NCBI RefSeq assembly: GCF_021412625.1
Contig: NZ_JAKCFI010000003.1
Location: 1,142,081 to 1,206,080, forward strand
Reading direction: 5' to 3'
Length of the DNA: 64,000 nucleotides
Source of the DNA: Myxococcus stipitatus
GTDB lineage: Bacteria > Myxococcota > Myxococcia > Myxococcales > Myxococcaceae
Position numbers and translations under genes: made by a program. Shown piece by piece: positions 30,908-41,045 of the stretch. Numbering within the stretch: position 1 is the first letter of the stretch; each line of letters opens with the position of its first letter. Under the pieces are notes generated by a model, which worked only from the letters and a program-made list of their open reading frames with translations, made no database searches and was not told where the DNA came from.

Positions 30908-33214
30908 TCAGCGGGGCGCGGATTGGGTGAGCCGCGCGGGAGCGCCGGGCGGGGCGCGCAGGAAGAGGAGGGCGCGTTCGAGCACCTCGTCACGCCCGGC
31001 GCGCAGTCCCCGGACGGTGGGGCGCGCCTCGACGTCCGGTCGCAGGCCCGGACCCTGGACCGGCTGTCCATCGGGCAGCTCGAGGCGCTGACCCGTGAAG
31101 AGGACGCAGACGTTCCCCGGGAGGCAGACGCTCGTGGTGTCGCCCACGGCGCCGGCGGTGGGGGCGCCGACGAGGGTCGCTCCCGATGCGGCCCGGAGCA
31201 TCATCGCCGTGTACTCGCCCTGGCTCAGCGTGCGTTCGTCCACCAACACCACGACGCGGCCCGTGTAGAGGGGGCCGCGCGTGGCGGGCAGCGTGTCCTG
31301 GAAGCGCAGCTCGCGGACCTCGCCCGCGGACAGCAGGGGGCGGGAGATGAGGGCGGACGAGGTCGCGCCTCGCGTGTTGAGGCGGGACGCGAGCGCCCAG
31401 GCGCTGCCCTGGGGATAGCCTCGCAGGTCGAGCACCAGCGCGCGCGTGTCCTTCATCGCCTCCAGCATGGCGTCGACCGAGTCGGCGCGCAGCAGGCGCA
31501 GGTCGGCATAGCCGACGCCGTCCTCGAGCATCTTCCAGGGGCTGTCGTCGCGCGGTGGCTCGCGGAGGAAGGGGAGGAAGTCGCGCGAGCGGAGCAGCCG
31601 GCTCTCCTTCATGCGTCCGTCGGCGCCCTGGAACAGGACCTCCACGGAGGCGCCGTCCGCCCCCGCGAGCAGCAGGCTGGCCACCCGCGCCTCGAGGGCC
31701 GCTGGATGCGAGGCCCCCAGCAAGGCGCGCAAGCGCGCCGCGCGCGTGGCCACGGGCTCGCCATCCACGGCCACCACCTGGTCCCCGAGGGAGATTCCCG
31801 CCGCGCGCGCGGCCTCCGGGACCGGCAGCTCCGTGACGAGGAAGCGGCCCTCGATGGCGCGGAGCACCAGCGGCACGGTGCCCTCGGCGAGCGAGCGCAG
31901 CGGGACGTCTGCCTCCGCGACGAAGATGTGGCCGTCCCGCACGCGCGCGGCGAGCGAATACAGGACACGGGCGTATTCGCGCGCGTCGGTCGCCGCGCGG
32001 GCCTGGGCGATGGCCTCGGGGAGCACCGCGTCCCAGTCGCCGAGCGCCTTCGGGTCCGGATGGAAGAAGCGCATCACGTTCCAGAAGCGGATGACGGCGA
32101 GCAGTCGGTAGGGCTCGGTCGGGTAGGGCATCGCCGCGTGGGCGTCGGCGGGTCGCTCTCTCGGAATCGACGGGGACTCCTCCCGGCCGCGTGCCGGGGC
32201 CCTGCCCGGGCCCGAGCGCAGCAGTCGGAGCGCGGCCTGGAAGGCCGGCCCGGCGTCTCCGGTGGGCGCGTCCGCGGGCACGGTGACGTCCGCGCGCAGG
32301 CCCGGCGAGCCCGCGGGGAAGACATGCTCCGAGGCGCGCACCACCGCGTCGCGTCCACCGGGCAGACGCAGGCGCTTCACCTGGACGGCGGTGGACTCGT
32401 CCAGCGCGCCCTGCGCCACGAGCCAGGTGCGTGGCGACGCGCGCAGGGCGAGCAGCGGGGGCGGCAGCGGGGTGTGTCCGTTGACGAGCAGGACCCATGA
32501 GCGCTTCGGCGTGCCAGGGGCGGGCGTGAACGTCTTCGACACGCGCGTCTCGACGGAGGCGGTGAAGCCGCCGGAGCTCGGGCCTCGCTGCACGGGGAAG
32601 CCCGAGTACACGCGGAAGCGCTCGGCGGGCGCCGTCAACGGCTCCGAGGGGAGGGACGTCTCCAGGAAGCCGAGCGCCATCTCCATCCAGCGCGCCTGCT
32701 CCGGGCCGCTGGCGCGGACATCGAGGATGACGCGGCGGGCGCGGGCCAGCTCGGGCTCCAGCGCGCGCATCTCCGGATGGAGCGCGTGGAGATTGGCGTA
32801 GGTGCGGTCCAGGTCCACGACGAGCACGTCCCCCACCCAGCGGGAGAGGGGACCGGGAGCGCGGGGCGTGGGCGCGGGCGTGTCCTCGACGCGGGTCAGC
32901 GGGTCATCGAGCCGGCGGAGCATTCCGGACACGGCGTGTTCCAGCGCCGGAGGCGCGGTGGCGGCGAGCGCTTCCGGGAGGGCCTCCACGAGCGCCGCGT
33001 CCCAGTCCACCTCGCGGAAGACCAGGGCGGGATGGGTGTACTCGACGAGGCCCCATACCCGTCCCAACACCGCGACGTTGCGTGCGGCCTCGTCGGCCGT
33101 CGCGCGTGGGACGACGGGCTCCTCGGCCCAGGCGAGCCCAGGGCCCAGGGCCCATGCCCAGAGGGAGACACAACCCGTCCAGGCGAACCACCACCCACCG
33201 CGTGCGTGTTCCAC
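30908..33214 (-). CDS. Exported S41-family (tail-specific) peptidase
   Basis: A 768-residue protein. A GTG start at 33214 with GGAGG 5 bases upstream gives a signal peptide (WWFAWTGCVSLWAWALGPGLAWA). The first half (to about residue 380) contains a divergent helical/S41-like segment beginning NVAVLGRVWGLVEYTHPALV. The second half repeats this start (LLAVIRFWNVMRFFHPDPKA), then has a PDZ-like domain (GISLGDQVVAVDG) and the S41 core with catalytic Ser664 in DERTLSQGEYTAMMLR and GAPTAGAVGDTTSV. It therefore looks like two tandem copies of the unit, only the second with the catalytic serine. It probably degrades periplasmic proteins or processes a substrate at its C-terminus. Confidence 0.87.
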   Translation of the reverse strand: MEHARGGWWFAWTGCVSLWAWALGPGLAWAEEPVVPRATADEAARNVAVLGRVWGLVEYTHPALVFREVDWDAALVEALPEALAATAPPALEHAVSGMLRRLDDPLTRVEDTPAPTPRAPGPLSRWVGDVLVVDLDRTYANLHALHPEMRALEPELARARRVILDVRASGPEQARWMEMALGFLETSLPSEPLTAPAERFRVYSGFPVQRGPSSGGFTASVETRVSKTFTPAPGTPKRSWVLLVNGHTPLPPPLLALRASPRTWLVAQGALDESTAVQVKRLRLPGGRDAVVRASEHVFPAGSPGLRADVTVPADAPTGDAGPAFQAALRLLRSGPGRAPARGREESPSIPRERPADAHAAMPYPTEPYRLLAVIRFWNVMRFFHPDPKALGDWDAVLPEAIAQARAATDAREYARVLYSLAARVRDGHIFVAEADVPLRSLAEGTVPLVLRAIEGRFLVTELPVPEAARAAGISLGDQVVAVDGEPVATRAARLRALLGASHPAALEARVASLLLAGADGASVEVLFQGADGRMKESRLLRSRDFLPFLREPPRDDSPWKMLEDGVGYADLRLLRADSVDAMLEAMKDTRALVLDLRGYPQGSAWALASRLNTRGATSSALISRPLLSAGEVRELRFQDTLPATRGPLYTGRVVVLVDERTLSQGEYTAMMLRAASGATLVGAPTAGAVGDTTSVCLPGNVCVLFTGQRLELPDGQPVQGPGLRPDVEARPTVRGLRAGRDEVLERALLFLRAPPGAPARLTQSAPR

Positions 33215-33554
33215 CAACACCTCCGATGGCGGCTCCTGACATCCGTGGACACGAAAAGGTTTCACGCGTTCGCGCCCGGTCGCCTCCCTGGTGTCTTGCT
33301 GCAAACTTCCGTTCCGTCGCCAAACATCGGGCTGGGAGGCGTCACGCGTGGCCGGGCGCCGGCGTGGTGGGTCTTCGTCGTGTGGTGACAGTGCTCACGA
33401 TGGTATGACTGGAGGGGCCGGGTGACGGGCTCTGGTCTTCACCTCGGGACACGGCTCGGGTCGTCGTCGAGAGAAGCCTCGCGGCGGGGTGCACGTTGTC
33501 TCGGAGGCCCTCGAGAGGGCTCGTCACCCGTACACCCGCAACTGGAGAATGTTC
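33215..33554. other. Divergent intergenic region, no gene found
   Basis: This 340-bp stretch separates the minus-strand peptidase from the plus-strand lipoprotein, so it must hold both promoters. It contains a somewhat AT-richer patch around 33250-33325. The GGAG at 33544-33547 serves as ribosome-binding site for the lipoprotein. I see no coding frame, tRNA or strong hairpin. Confidence 0.5.
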
Positions 33555-34100
33555 ATGCGAAGTCCGAACCGCGTGGTTGCTTCCTCTGTGACGCTGGCGC
33601 TGTGCGCGCTGTTGATGGGCGCGTGCGGAGGCTCTCCTGGGGCCGACGAGAGCGGTGAGCCGGGAGGACCGGTGACGGGCGGCCTGGAAGAGATGCCCTC
33701 CACGGAGGGTGAGGCCAGCGGCAATGGAGGCAACAAGAGCGACGAGTCGGAAGGCGACGCCTTCACCCAATTCAAGGTCACCCTGTGTCACATCCCTCCG
33801 GGGAACCCCGCCAACGCGCACACGATTACGGTGGGCGCTCCGGCCCTGAAGGCGCACGTGAAGCACGGTGACACGCTGGGGGCCTGCGACGGCGAGCCGG
33901 ACGGCGGCAGCGGTGAGCCGGACGGTGGCAGTGGCGAGCCGGATGGCGGCAGCGGCGAGCCGGACGCTGGCAGCGGCAATCCGGACGGTGGCAGCGGGCC
34001 GACGTGCACGCCCGCCGGCGAGGCCTGTGATGAGAGCACCGTGTGCTGCACCGGTCTCTCGTGCTCCCCCGAGGGCCTCTGCGAGCCTGAGATCAACTGA
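33555..34100 (+). CDS. Lipoprotein with CHIPPGNP domain and acidic repeat linker
   Basis: A 181-residue lipoprotein with signal and lipobox LLMGAC (Cys about residue 22). Four parts follow: an acidic Gly/Glu/Ser linker; a short domain with VTLCHIPPGNPANAHTITVG and KAHVKHGDTLGAC, a motif found in secreted proteins of several phyla whose function is not established; five 7-residue repeats of the type GEPDGGS; and a Cys-rich end (six Cys: CTPAGEACDESTVCCTGLSC). The ATG at 33555 has GGAG 7 bases upstream; an in-frame ATG lies at 33549. It is probably displayed on the cell surface, the repeat acting as an acidic, possibly Ca-binding, spacer. Confidence 0.82.
   Translation: MRSPNRVVASSVTLALCALLMGACGGSPGADESGEPGGPVTGGLEEMPSTEGEASGNGGNKSDESEGDAFTQFKVTLCHIPPGNPANAHTITVGAPALKAHVKHGDTLGACDGEPDGGSGEPDGGSGEPDGGSGEPDAGSGNPDGGSGPTCTPAGEACDESTVCCTGLSCSPEGLCEPEIN
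33891..33995 (+). repeat. Five 21-bp tandem repeats in the lipoprotein gene
   Basis: Units start at 33891, 33912, 33933, 33954 and 33975 and encode GEPDGGS three times, then GEPDAGS and GNPDGGS. Codon changes at third positions show that the array is not newly made, while the length is likely to vary by slippage. It forms a flexible acidic linker between the CHIPPGNP domain and the Cys-rich end. Confidence 0.9.
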
Positions 34101-34110
34101 GGTCGCGCAT

Positions 34111-34146
34111 CCCTCCGGAGGGGCGTGCATCGCGTCCCTCCGGAGG
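34111..34146. repeat. Two copies of a CCTCCGGAGG palindrome downstream of the lipoprotein
   Basis: CCCTCCGGAGGG at 34111-34122 and CCTCCGGAGG at 34137-34146, each a perfect palindrome, lie 11 and 37 bp after the lipoprotein stop. They could form hairpins or pair with each other to end transcription, but no T-run follows, so a terminator role is only a guess. Confidence 0.45.
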
Positions 34147-34187
34147 AACGTGTGTCGAGGTCTCGCGCGCGTGAGCTTGCCGCGGCG

Positions 34188-34363
34188 ATGACTCCACACC
34201 GTGGTGCCACTCGCGCGGGGGCGCCGACGCGGTGACTCCGCATCGCCGTCCCATTCGAGTGGGTCCGTTGAGGCCGTGACTCCGCATCGTCGTGCGATGC
34301 GAGTGGGTCCGCCGAAGCGGTGACTCCGCATCGCCTGTTCCAGGCGAGGTCGCTCGCCGTGCC
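34188..34363. repeat. 44-bp intergenic tandem repeat, four units with hairpins
   Basis: Units begin at 34188, 34232, 34276 and 34320, exactly 44 bp apart. Units 2-4 start with the identical string GTGACTCCGCATCG; units 2 and 3 also share CGAGTGGGTCCG. Unit 1 is degenerate (ATGACTCCACACCG). Each unit has its own stem-loop after the conserved head: GTGG/CCAC in unit 1, CCCA/TGGG (34250/34260) in unit 2, CGCATCG/CGATGCG (34283/34295) in unit 3, TCGCCTG/CAGGCGA with loop TTC (34331/34341) in unit 4. A 44-bp period is not a multiple of three, so this is not coding repetition. Confidence 0.8.
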
Positions 34364-34957
34364 CGCGCGTCCATGCCACGGGCGGAGGGGCCCGGATGGC
34401 GCCCGCTCAGGCGCCTCTCGTGCCCGGCTCGCGGGGCTGATCCTCTGGTGCCTCGGCCCCGCGACGTCCCGTCCCCATCGCCGTGCGTCGCGTGTTTCCC
34501 TCAAGAAACCCGACCTCGGACGTCTACACGTAGGTGGGTGTCGACCGGCGGGTGGGCCCGTTCAGGGGAAACCGGTGAAGCGCGACGGACTACAGCGAAA
34601 TCCCCGAACCGGCCCGAACAAGAGGGAGTCAGGCGGTAATGTTTTCAACCAAATGGCTGTAGTTTATGCCGGGAGGAAAGGGGGACACTTTCGACCCACG
34701 CCGATGACCCCCCTTGGCTCTGTCCAGAACCTGAACCACTTCAACACCTTCGCGTGAAGGTCCGTGAATCACGGATTTGAATGCGCGGGTGGCATGCGGC
34801 TCGCAAAGCAGTCCGTATCGACCCCAGTCCCTCCTCCCTTTCCGCCCCCGTGTTCGTCCCGAACGTCATGTGCTCCTGCGTGCCTCCTCACTCCGACCCG
34901 AGTGAGTGCCCGACGTGGGTGCGTCCGCACCGGAACACACCCGCCGAGGGGAACACG
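34364..34957. other. Gene-free region upstream of the Ser/Thr kinase
   Basis: No convincing gene is seen in this roughly 590-bp stretch. It has an unusually AT-rich patch (34638-34665). A string GGGGGACACTTTCGACCC at 34680-34697 resembles the outer ends of some insertion sequences. A perfect inverted repeat lies at 34761-34775. A 34-codon frame from ATG 34653 to 34757 exists but has no ribosome-binding site or recognisable product. The promoter of the kinase gene must lie here. Confidence 0.45.
34761..34775. promoter_or_regulatory. Inverted repeat upstream of the Ser/Thr kinase gene
   Basis: TCCGTGAATCACGGA is a perfect inverted repeat of 6-bp arms around AAT. It lies about 180 bp upstream of the kinase start codon in an otherwise gene-free region. 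The shape fits a dimeric repressor or activator site; the regulator is unknown. Confidence 0.4.
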
Positions 34958-36754
<1,797 letters not shown>

Positions 36755-36834
36755 CCCGGCGACCGGGCACGCGCGGCCGGGCGGTGTACCTTGCGTCCTG
36801 GGGGTGGCTCCTCGTTAATCCACCTCCGGTACCC

Positions 36835-38139
36835 ATGGCCTCCGACTCCGACGACACGTTGCCACCCCAGGGGCGCTTCACCCGGATGCGCAAGCTCGCC
36901 GGCCTGTCCATGCAGGTGGGCGCGGACGTGCTCAAGAGCGGCGCGAAGCGCCTGGCCGGCGGCACGCCGGAGCTGCTCAGCAAGGGCGCCGCGGAGAAGC
37001 TGGTCTCCACCCTGGGCGAGCTCAAGGGCGCGGCGATGAAGCTGGGGCAGGCCATCTCCATGGACCCGGACCTGCTCACCCCGGAGGTGCGCCAGGTGCT
37101 CGCGCGCCTGCAGAACCAGGCGCCCGCCATGTCCTACGACATGGTCTCCCGCGTGGTGCGCGAGGAGCTGGGCGCCGCGCCCGAGGACGCGTTCCGCGAG
37201 TTCGGCCGCGAGCCGCTCGCCGCCGCTTCCCTGGGGCAGGTCCACCGCGCGGTGCTGCCGGACGGCCGGCCCGTCGCGGTGAAGGTGCAGTACCCCGGCA
37301 TCGCCGACTCCATGGCCCACGACATGGAGAACCTGGGCATGGTGGTGAAGACGGTGGGCAAGGCGTCGCGGCTGATGGATGGCTCGGCGTACTTCCAGGA
37401 GTTCCGCGACGAGCTGCTGCTGGAGCTGGACTATCGCCGCGAGGCGACGCTCGCCCAGGGCTTCGCGCGCAGCGTGGCGTCCCTGGAGGACCTGTACGTC
37501 CCCGCCGTCATCTCCAGCCACAGCACCGGGCGCGTGCTCACGCTGGAGCTGCTGGAGGGGCCCACCCTGAAGGACTGGGTCGTCACCGGCGCGTCCAACG
37601 ACGAGCGCTTCCGCGTGTCGCGGCAGCTCATCCGCGCCACGTACGGGCCGTTCTTCGGCGCGGGCGAAATCCACGCGGATCCGCACCCGGGCAACTTCCT
37701 GGTGATGCCGGACGGACGGCTGGGGCTGCTGGACTTCGGCTCCATCAAGCGCTTCAGCCCGCGCTTCGTCTCCGCCAACCGGCGCATGTTCCAGCAGGCC
37801 ATGCGGCTGGAGGCCATCGACGTGATGCCCTTGAGCCGCGAGGTGGGCTTCACGGTGGAGCTGCCGGACGAGGAGGCCGCGGAGCTCATCCGCGAAGTGC
37901 TGCACATCGCCGGCCGGCCCATGCGCCTGTCGCCGTATGACTACGCGTCGTGCGAAATCCCCCGCGACATGCGCGGGCACTTCAGCCGCAACGCGCCGCG
38001 CTTCCTCAAGATAAAGCCGCCGCCGGAGGCGGTGATGTTCTTCCGTTCGACGGGAGGGCTCGCCCAGAACCTGCGCCTCATCGGCGCGCGGGGCGACTTC
38101 CGGGGCGTCTTCCTGGAGATGGCGCAGCTGCTGCCCTGA
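36835..38139 (+). CDS. UbiB/ABC1 (AarF) atypical kinase family protein
   Basis: A 434-residue ABC1-family protein. The family-specific KxGQ motif is present (AAMKLGQAISMDPDLL), as are the Ala-rich replacement of the glycine loop (AAASLGQVHRAVL), the nucleotide-binding Lys (VAVKVQYPGI), ExD-type helix ELDYRREA, catalytic HADPHPGNFLV and DFGSIKRFS. Members act in ubiquinone biosynthesis or lipid metabolism, mostly as ATPases. It lies 80 bp after the Ser/Thr kinase on the same strand. The ATG at 36835 is chosen because an acidic N-terminus followed by RFTRMRKLAG matches the family; the ribosome-binding site is weak. Confidence 0.9.
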   Translation: MASDSDDTLPPQGRFTRMRKLAGLSMQVGADVLKSGAKRLAGGTPELLSKGAAEKLVSTLGELKGAAMKLGQAISMDPDLLTPEVRQVLARLQNQAPAMSYDMVSRVVREELGAAPEDAFREFGREPLAAASLGQVHRAVLPDGRPVAVKVQYPGIADSMAHDMENLGMVVKTVGKASRLMDGSAYFQEFRDELLLELDYRREATLAQGFARSVASLEDLYVPAVISSHSTGRVLTLELLEGPTLKDWVVTGASNDERFRVSRQLIRATYGPFFGAGEIHADPHPGNFLVMPDGRLGLLDFGSIKRFSPRFVSANRRMFQQAMRLEAIDVMPLSREVGFTVELPDEEAAELIREVLHIAGRPMRLSPYDYASCEIPRDMRGHFSRNAPRFLKIKPPPEAVMFFRSTGGLAQNLRLIGARGDFRGVFLEMAQLLP

Positions 38140-38160
38140 AGCGGGCGGCGCGCGCGGAGG

Positions 38161-38559
38161 CTACGAGGCCGCGGTGGCGGCGCGGCCCTTGGCGTGGATG
38201 GCGTGGAGCTTCTTCGCCAGCTCCTCGCCCTGGGTGCTCTTGGTGATGTAGCCGTCCGCGCCGGAGGCCAGCGCCAGCGCGCGCAGCTGCGACTCGTCCG
38301 ACGCGGAGAAGAGGATGAAGCGCGTGCCCGCCGGGGCTTGGGCGCGGGCGAGCGTCAGCACCCGGTCCCCCGTCAGCGCGGGGATGTTCACGTCCAGCAG
38401 CACCAGGTCCGGCGTCGTGGTGCGCACCAGGTTGGAGACGCCGAGCGAGGAGCGGTGCGTCCGCACGTCGAAGCCGAAGGAGGAGAGCGAGCGCTCCGCC
38501 AGGGTCAGCTGCTCCTGGTCATCGTCCACCACCAGCACGCGGATCTTCATGTCCGACAT
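38161..38559 (-). CDS. Single-domain response regulator (paralogue A)
   Basis: A 132-residue receiver without output domain: VLVVDDDQEQ, phosphoacceptor in LVLLDVNIPALTGD, FILFSASDES and the Lys of GYITKSTQGEEL. It is a close paralogue of the receiver at 43118-43522; the stretches LGVSNLV, SASDES and LALASGADGYI are shared. The ATG at 38559 has GGAGGAG close upstream; an ATG at 38550 is an alternative. It is downstream of the PAS kinase at 38758 on the same strand (198 bp gap), which is its likely partner. Confidence 0.93.
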   Translation of the reverse strand: MSDMKIRVLVVDDDQEQLTLAERSLSSFGFDVRTHRSSLGVSNLVRTTTPDLVLLDVNIPALTGDRVLTLARAQAPAGTRFILFSASDESQLRALALASGADGYITKSTQGEELAKKLHAIHAKGRAATAAS

Positions 38560-38757
38560 GACTCCTCCCCCTCGAGCACAATGGGCAGCGACACCCGCCG
38601 GATGACGTCACCTGGGCCGGGTGACGCCCCCTGATTATCGCCGAGCGCCCCGCCCCTGTCGCCACCCTCTCGCGGGGACACGGCCGGAAGTTCTCCCGGC
38701 GGACAGCCCGACCCTCGGAGTGGGCTGGGTACCCGGCCACCCGCCCTGATACGGCGG

Positions 38758-39975
38758 CTAGCCGGAGCGATACACGGGGGCGAGCCCCCGGGAGGACTTC
38801 GCGGCGCGCACGGGGAGGGCGAGGGTGAAGATGGCGCCGCCCTCCGGGCGGTTGGCGGCGGTGATGCTGCCGTGGGCGCGCGTCACCACCTCGCTGGCCA
38901 TGGACAGCCCCAGCCCGGTGCCGTTCTTGCCCTTGGTGGTGAAGAAGGGTTGGAAGATGGAGCGCAGGTGCTCCTCGGGGATGCCGGTGCCTTCGTCCTC
39001 CACGGTGACGACGGCGAAGCCGTTGGCCGCGTGGCCCCGGACGCGCAGGGTGCCGCCTCGGGGCATGGCGTCGCGCGCGTTGCGCAGGAGGTTGAGGAAG
39101 ACGCAGCGCAGGTCCGCCGCCGAGCTCTCCACCAGCGGCAGCCGGGGCACCTCCACGTCCAGGCTCAGCGCCAGGCCCTCGCGCGCGGCGCGCGTCTCCA
39201 GCTCGCCCCGGGCGATCTCCACCGCGTCGCGCACCACGTCCGCCAGCTGCACCGGCTCCACGGGCGACTCCGGCCCGCGGCGCGCGAAGTCACGCAGCCG
39301 GGTCAGCCGCGTGGTGGCGTCCTCGACGATGCGCAGCAGCGTGTCCACGTGCGCGGTGGGCGCGCCCGCGCGCGGCGCGTTCAGCTGCAGCATCTCCAGG
39401 CGCAGCTTCATCGCCACCAGCAGGCTGCCCAGGTCGTGGGCGATGCCGGAGGCCTGCTCGCTGAGCATGCGCAGGTGCTCGCGCTCCGCCAGGGCCCGGC
39501 GCTCGCGCTCCAGCGCCTCCTCCGCCCGCGCCTGCTCCGTGATGTCGCGGGCCAGCACCAGGACGACGGGGGGCGTGAGGGTGGCGCCGAGCCGGCACAC
39601 GCGCACCTCCATCTGCTGATGCCCGCCCGCGTAGCTGAAGCGCGACACGCAGAGGGCGTCCGGTGGCAGCCCGTCGAGCTGCCGGGCCGCCGCGGCGCCC
39701 ACGCTGCGCAACGTCAACAGCGCCGGGCCGTCCTCGCGCCCGCCCTCCGCCAGGTGACGCCAGGGGCCGCGCGCCAGCGCCAGGGATTGCCAGCGCATGT
39801 TCACCAGCAACACCGCGTCCTCGCGCAGCACCGCCAGCGCGCCCGTCAGTCCCTCCAGCGCCCAGGAATGTTTCGGGGGGGCGTGCGGCTCATGCGGGAA
39901 GTCGGGACCGTGGGCCTTCCTCACCTTGTCGAGAATGGCTTCGAGCTCGTGCTCACCGGAAAGACGCTCCGACAT
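38758..39975 (-). CDS. PAS-domain sensor histidine kinase
   Basis: A 405-residue soluble kinase. A PAS-like region spans about residues 35-165 (GALAVLREDAVLLVNMRWQS to VVLVLARDITEQARAEE). A short coiled coil leads to the dimerisation helix with His180 in IAHDLGSLLVAMK, the HDxxxxL type seen in NtrB-like and many myxobacterial kinases. HATPase_c follows with NLLRNARDAMP, DEGTGIPEEHL and GTGLGLSMASEV. The ATG at 39975 starts a hydrophilic N-terminus (MSERLSGEHELEAILDKV). It is divergent from the LuxR-type regulator (298 bp gap) and upstream of a receiver; either may be its target. Confidence 0.9.
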   Translation of the reverse strand: MSERLSGEHELEAILDKVRKAHGPDFPHEPHAPPKHSWALEGLTGALAVLREDAVLLVNMRWQSLALARGPWRHLAEGGREDGPALLTLRSVGAAAARQLDGLPPDALCVSRFSYAGGHQQMEVRVCRLGATLTPPVVLVLARDITEQARAEEALERERRALAEREHLRMLSEQASGIAHDLGSLLVAMKLRLEMLQLNAPRAGAPTAHVDTLLRIVEDATTRLTRLRDFARRGPESPVEPVQLADVVRDAVEIARGELETRAAREGLALSLDVEVPRLPLVESSAADLRCVFLNLLRNARDAMPRGGTLRVRGHAANGFAVVTVEDEGTGIPEEHLRSIFQPFFTTKGKNGTGLGLSMASEVVTRAHGSITAANRPEGGAIFTLALPVRAAKSSRGLAPVYRSG

Positions 39976-40273
39976 GCCATGAGCTGTAACCCAGCCTTCC
40001 CGGAGGCGGCAAGGCGGGGTGCGTATCGACGACGGACGTCGAGCCCGCACGGACAGGGGAGGTGTGGACTGGACAGCCAATTCCTCCCGCGTCACCGTCG
40101 ATGTCTGACATACGCGCGACGTCGTGTCGTGAATTCATCCATGACACCGGCGGGATTGTCACGCCAGTGCACCTTGGACCGACGCTCGACAGGGCCTGAA
40201 CATCGCGTGATGAACACGGAGGCGGGAGGCGGTCTCGTTTCGCTGAATTCGAGAGGCTTTCATTGCATCTGGA
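39976..40273. promoter_or_regulatory. Divergent promoter region between PAS kinase and LuxR-type regulator
   Basis: Both genes read outward from this 298-bp gap. It is AT-richer than its flanks, especially at 40105-40145 and 40235-40272, but no consensus promoter, sigma-54 site or clear inverted repeat was found. Confidence 0.4.
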
Positions 40274-40981
40274 ATGTCGATGACGACTGAGATCGAGCCC
40301 GAGCGGATCCGTGTCGCGCTCCTGGAGGACCAGCAGGTCTTCCGGGAGAGCCTGGTGTTGGTCCTGGAGAGCGCGGGGATGGACGTGGTGGCCCGCTGCT
40401 CGCAGACGCCGCCGTTCCTGGCGCGGGTGAGGGAGCGCTCGCCGCACGTGGCGGTGCTGGACCTGCGGTTGGACCCGGGCGAGCGGGACGGCGCGGACAC
40501 GGGGCTGACGGCGCTGCGTTGCCTGCATGACTTCTACCCGGCGGTGAAGCCCCTGGTGTTGTCGAGTCACCACGAGCCGGAGGTGGTGGAGCAGTGCCTG
40601 AACGCCGGGGCGGCCGGGTACCTGTGGAAGCACAACGTGGGGTGCGCGGAGGTGGTGGAGGCGGTGACGCGCGTGGCGCGGGGCGAGCGGCTGATGCCCT
40701 CCGGGCTGTCGTGGGCGCCGTCGCCGCAGGGCTTCCCGCCGCGGGAGGAGGTGTCCTTCGGCGGGGTGGAGCTGGGCCTGCTCACGCCGCGCGAGCGCGA
40801 GGTGCTGGGGTACGTGGCCGCGGGCGCGGACAACCTGAAGATCGCCGCCTGCCTCGACATCACCGAGCGCACCGTGAAGGCGCACATCACCAGCATCTAC
40901 AAGAAGCTCGGCTCGGAGAACCGCACGCAGCTCGCGGTGCTCGCGTGCCAGCTCGGCGTCCAGCGGCCGGCGGGCGTCTGA
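40274..40981 (+). CDS. LuxR/NarL-type response regulator
   Basis: A 235-residue regulator. The receiver domain (residues 10-135) has IRVALLEDQQVF, phosphoacceptor in VAVLDLRLDPGE, and Lys in GYLWKHNVGC. The receiver contains a small insertion after the Asp (DPGERDGADTG). The C-terminal helix-turn-helix is complete: LLTPREREVLGYVAAGADNL and ERTVKAHITSIYKKLGSENR. It is expected to control promoters as a dimer after phosphorylation, possibly by the divergent PAS kinase. Two in-frame ATGs (40274 and 40280) are equally possible starts. Confidence 0.92.
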   Translation: MSMTTEIEPERIRVALLEDQQVFRESLVLVLESAGMDVVARCSQTPPFLARVRERSPHVAVLDLRLDPGERDGADTGLTALRCLHDFYPAVKPLVLSSHHEPEVVEQCLNAGAAGYLWKHNVGCAEVVEAVTRVARGERLMPSGLSWAPSPQGFPPREEVSFGGVELGLLTPREREVLGYVAAGADNLKIAACLDITERTVKAHITSIYKKLGSENRTQLAVLACQLGVQRPAGV

Positions 40982-41045
40982 GCGGAAGGGGCGGGCGGCC
41001 GGGCCGGGGCATTCCCGTGGCCCGGCGCCCGCGTCCTCCGTGTCG

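Noticed and set aside
34188..34363. 44-bp array considered as a CRISPR
   Set aside because: The conserved head is only about 14 bp, the interval is shorter than a repeat plus spacer, the variable parts are self-complementary, and no cas genes are present.
34653..34757. 34-codon frame in the AT-rich patch before the Ser/Thr kinase
   Set aside because: No ribosome-binding site, no recognisable product and no support beyond being open.
38704..38727. CAGCCC/GGGCTG stem after the PAS kinase as a terminator
   Set aside because: Six-base stem with a 12-base loop and no T-run; too weak to assign.
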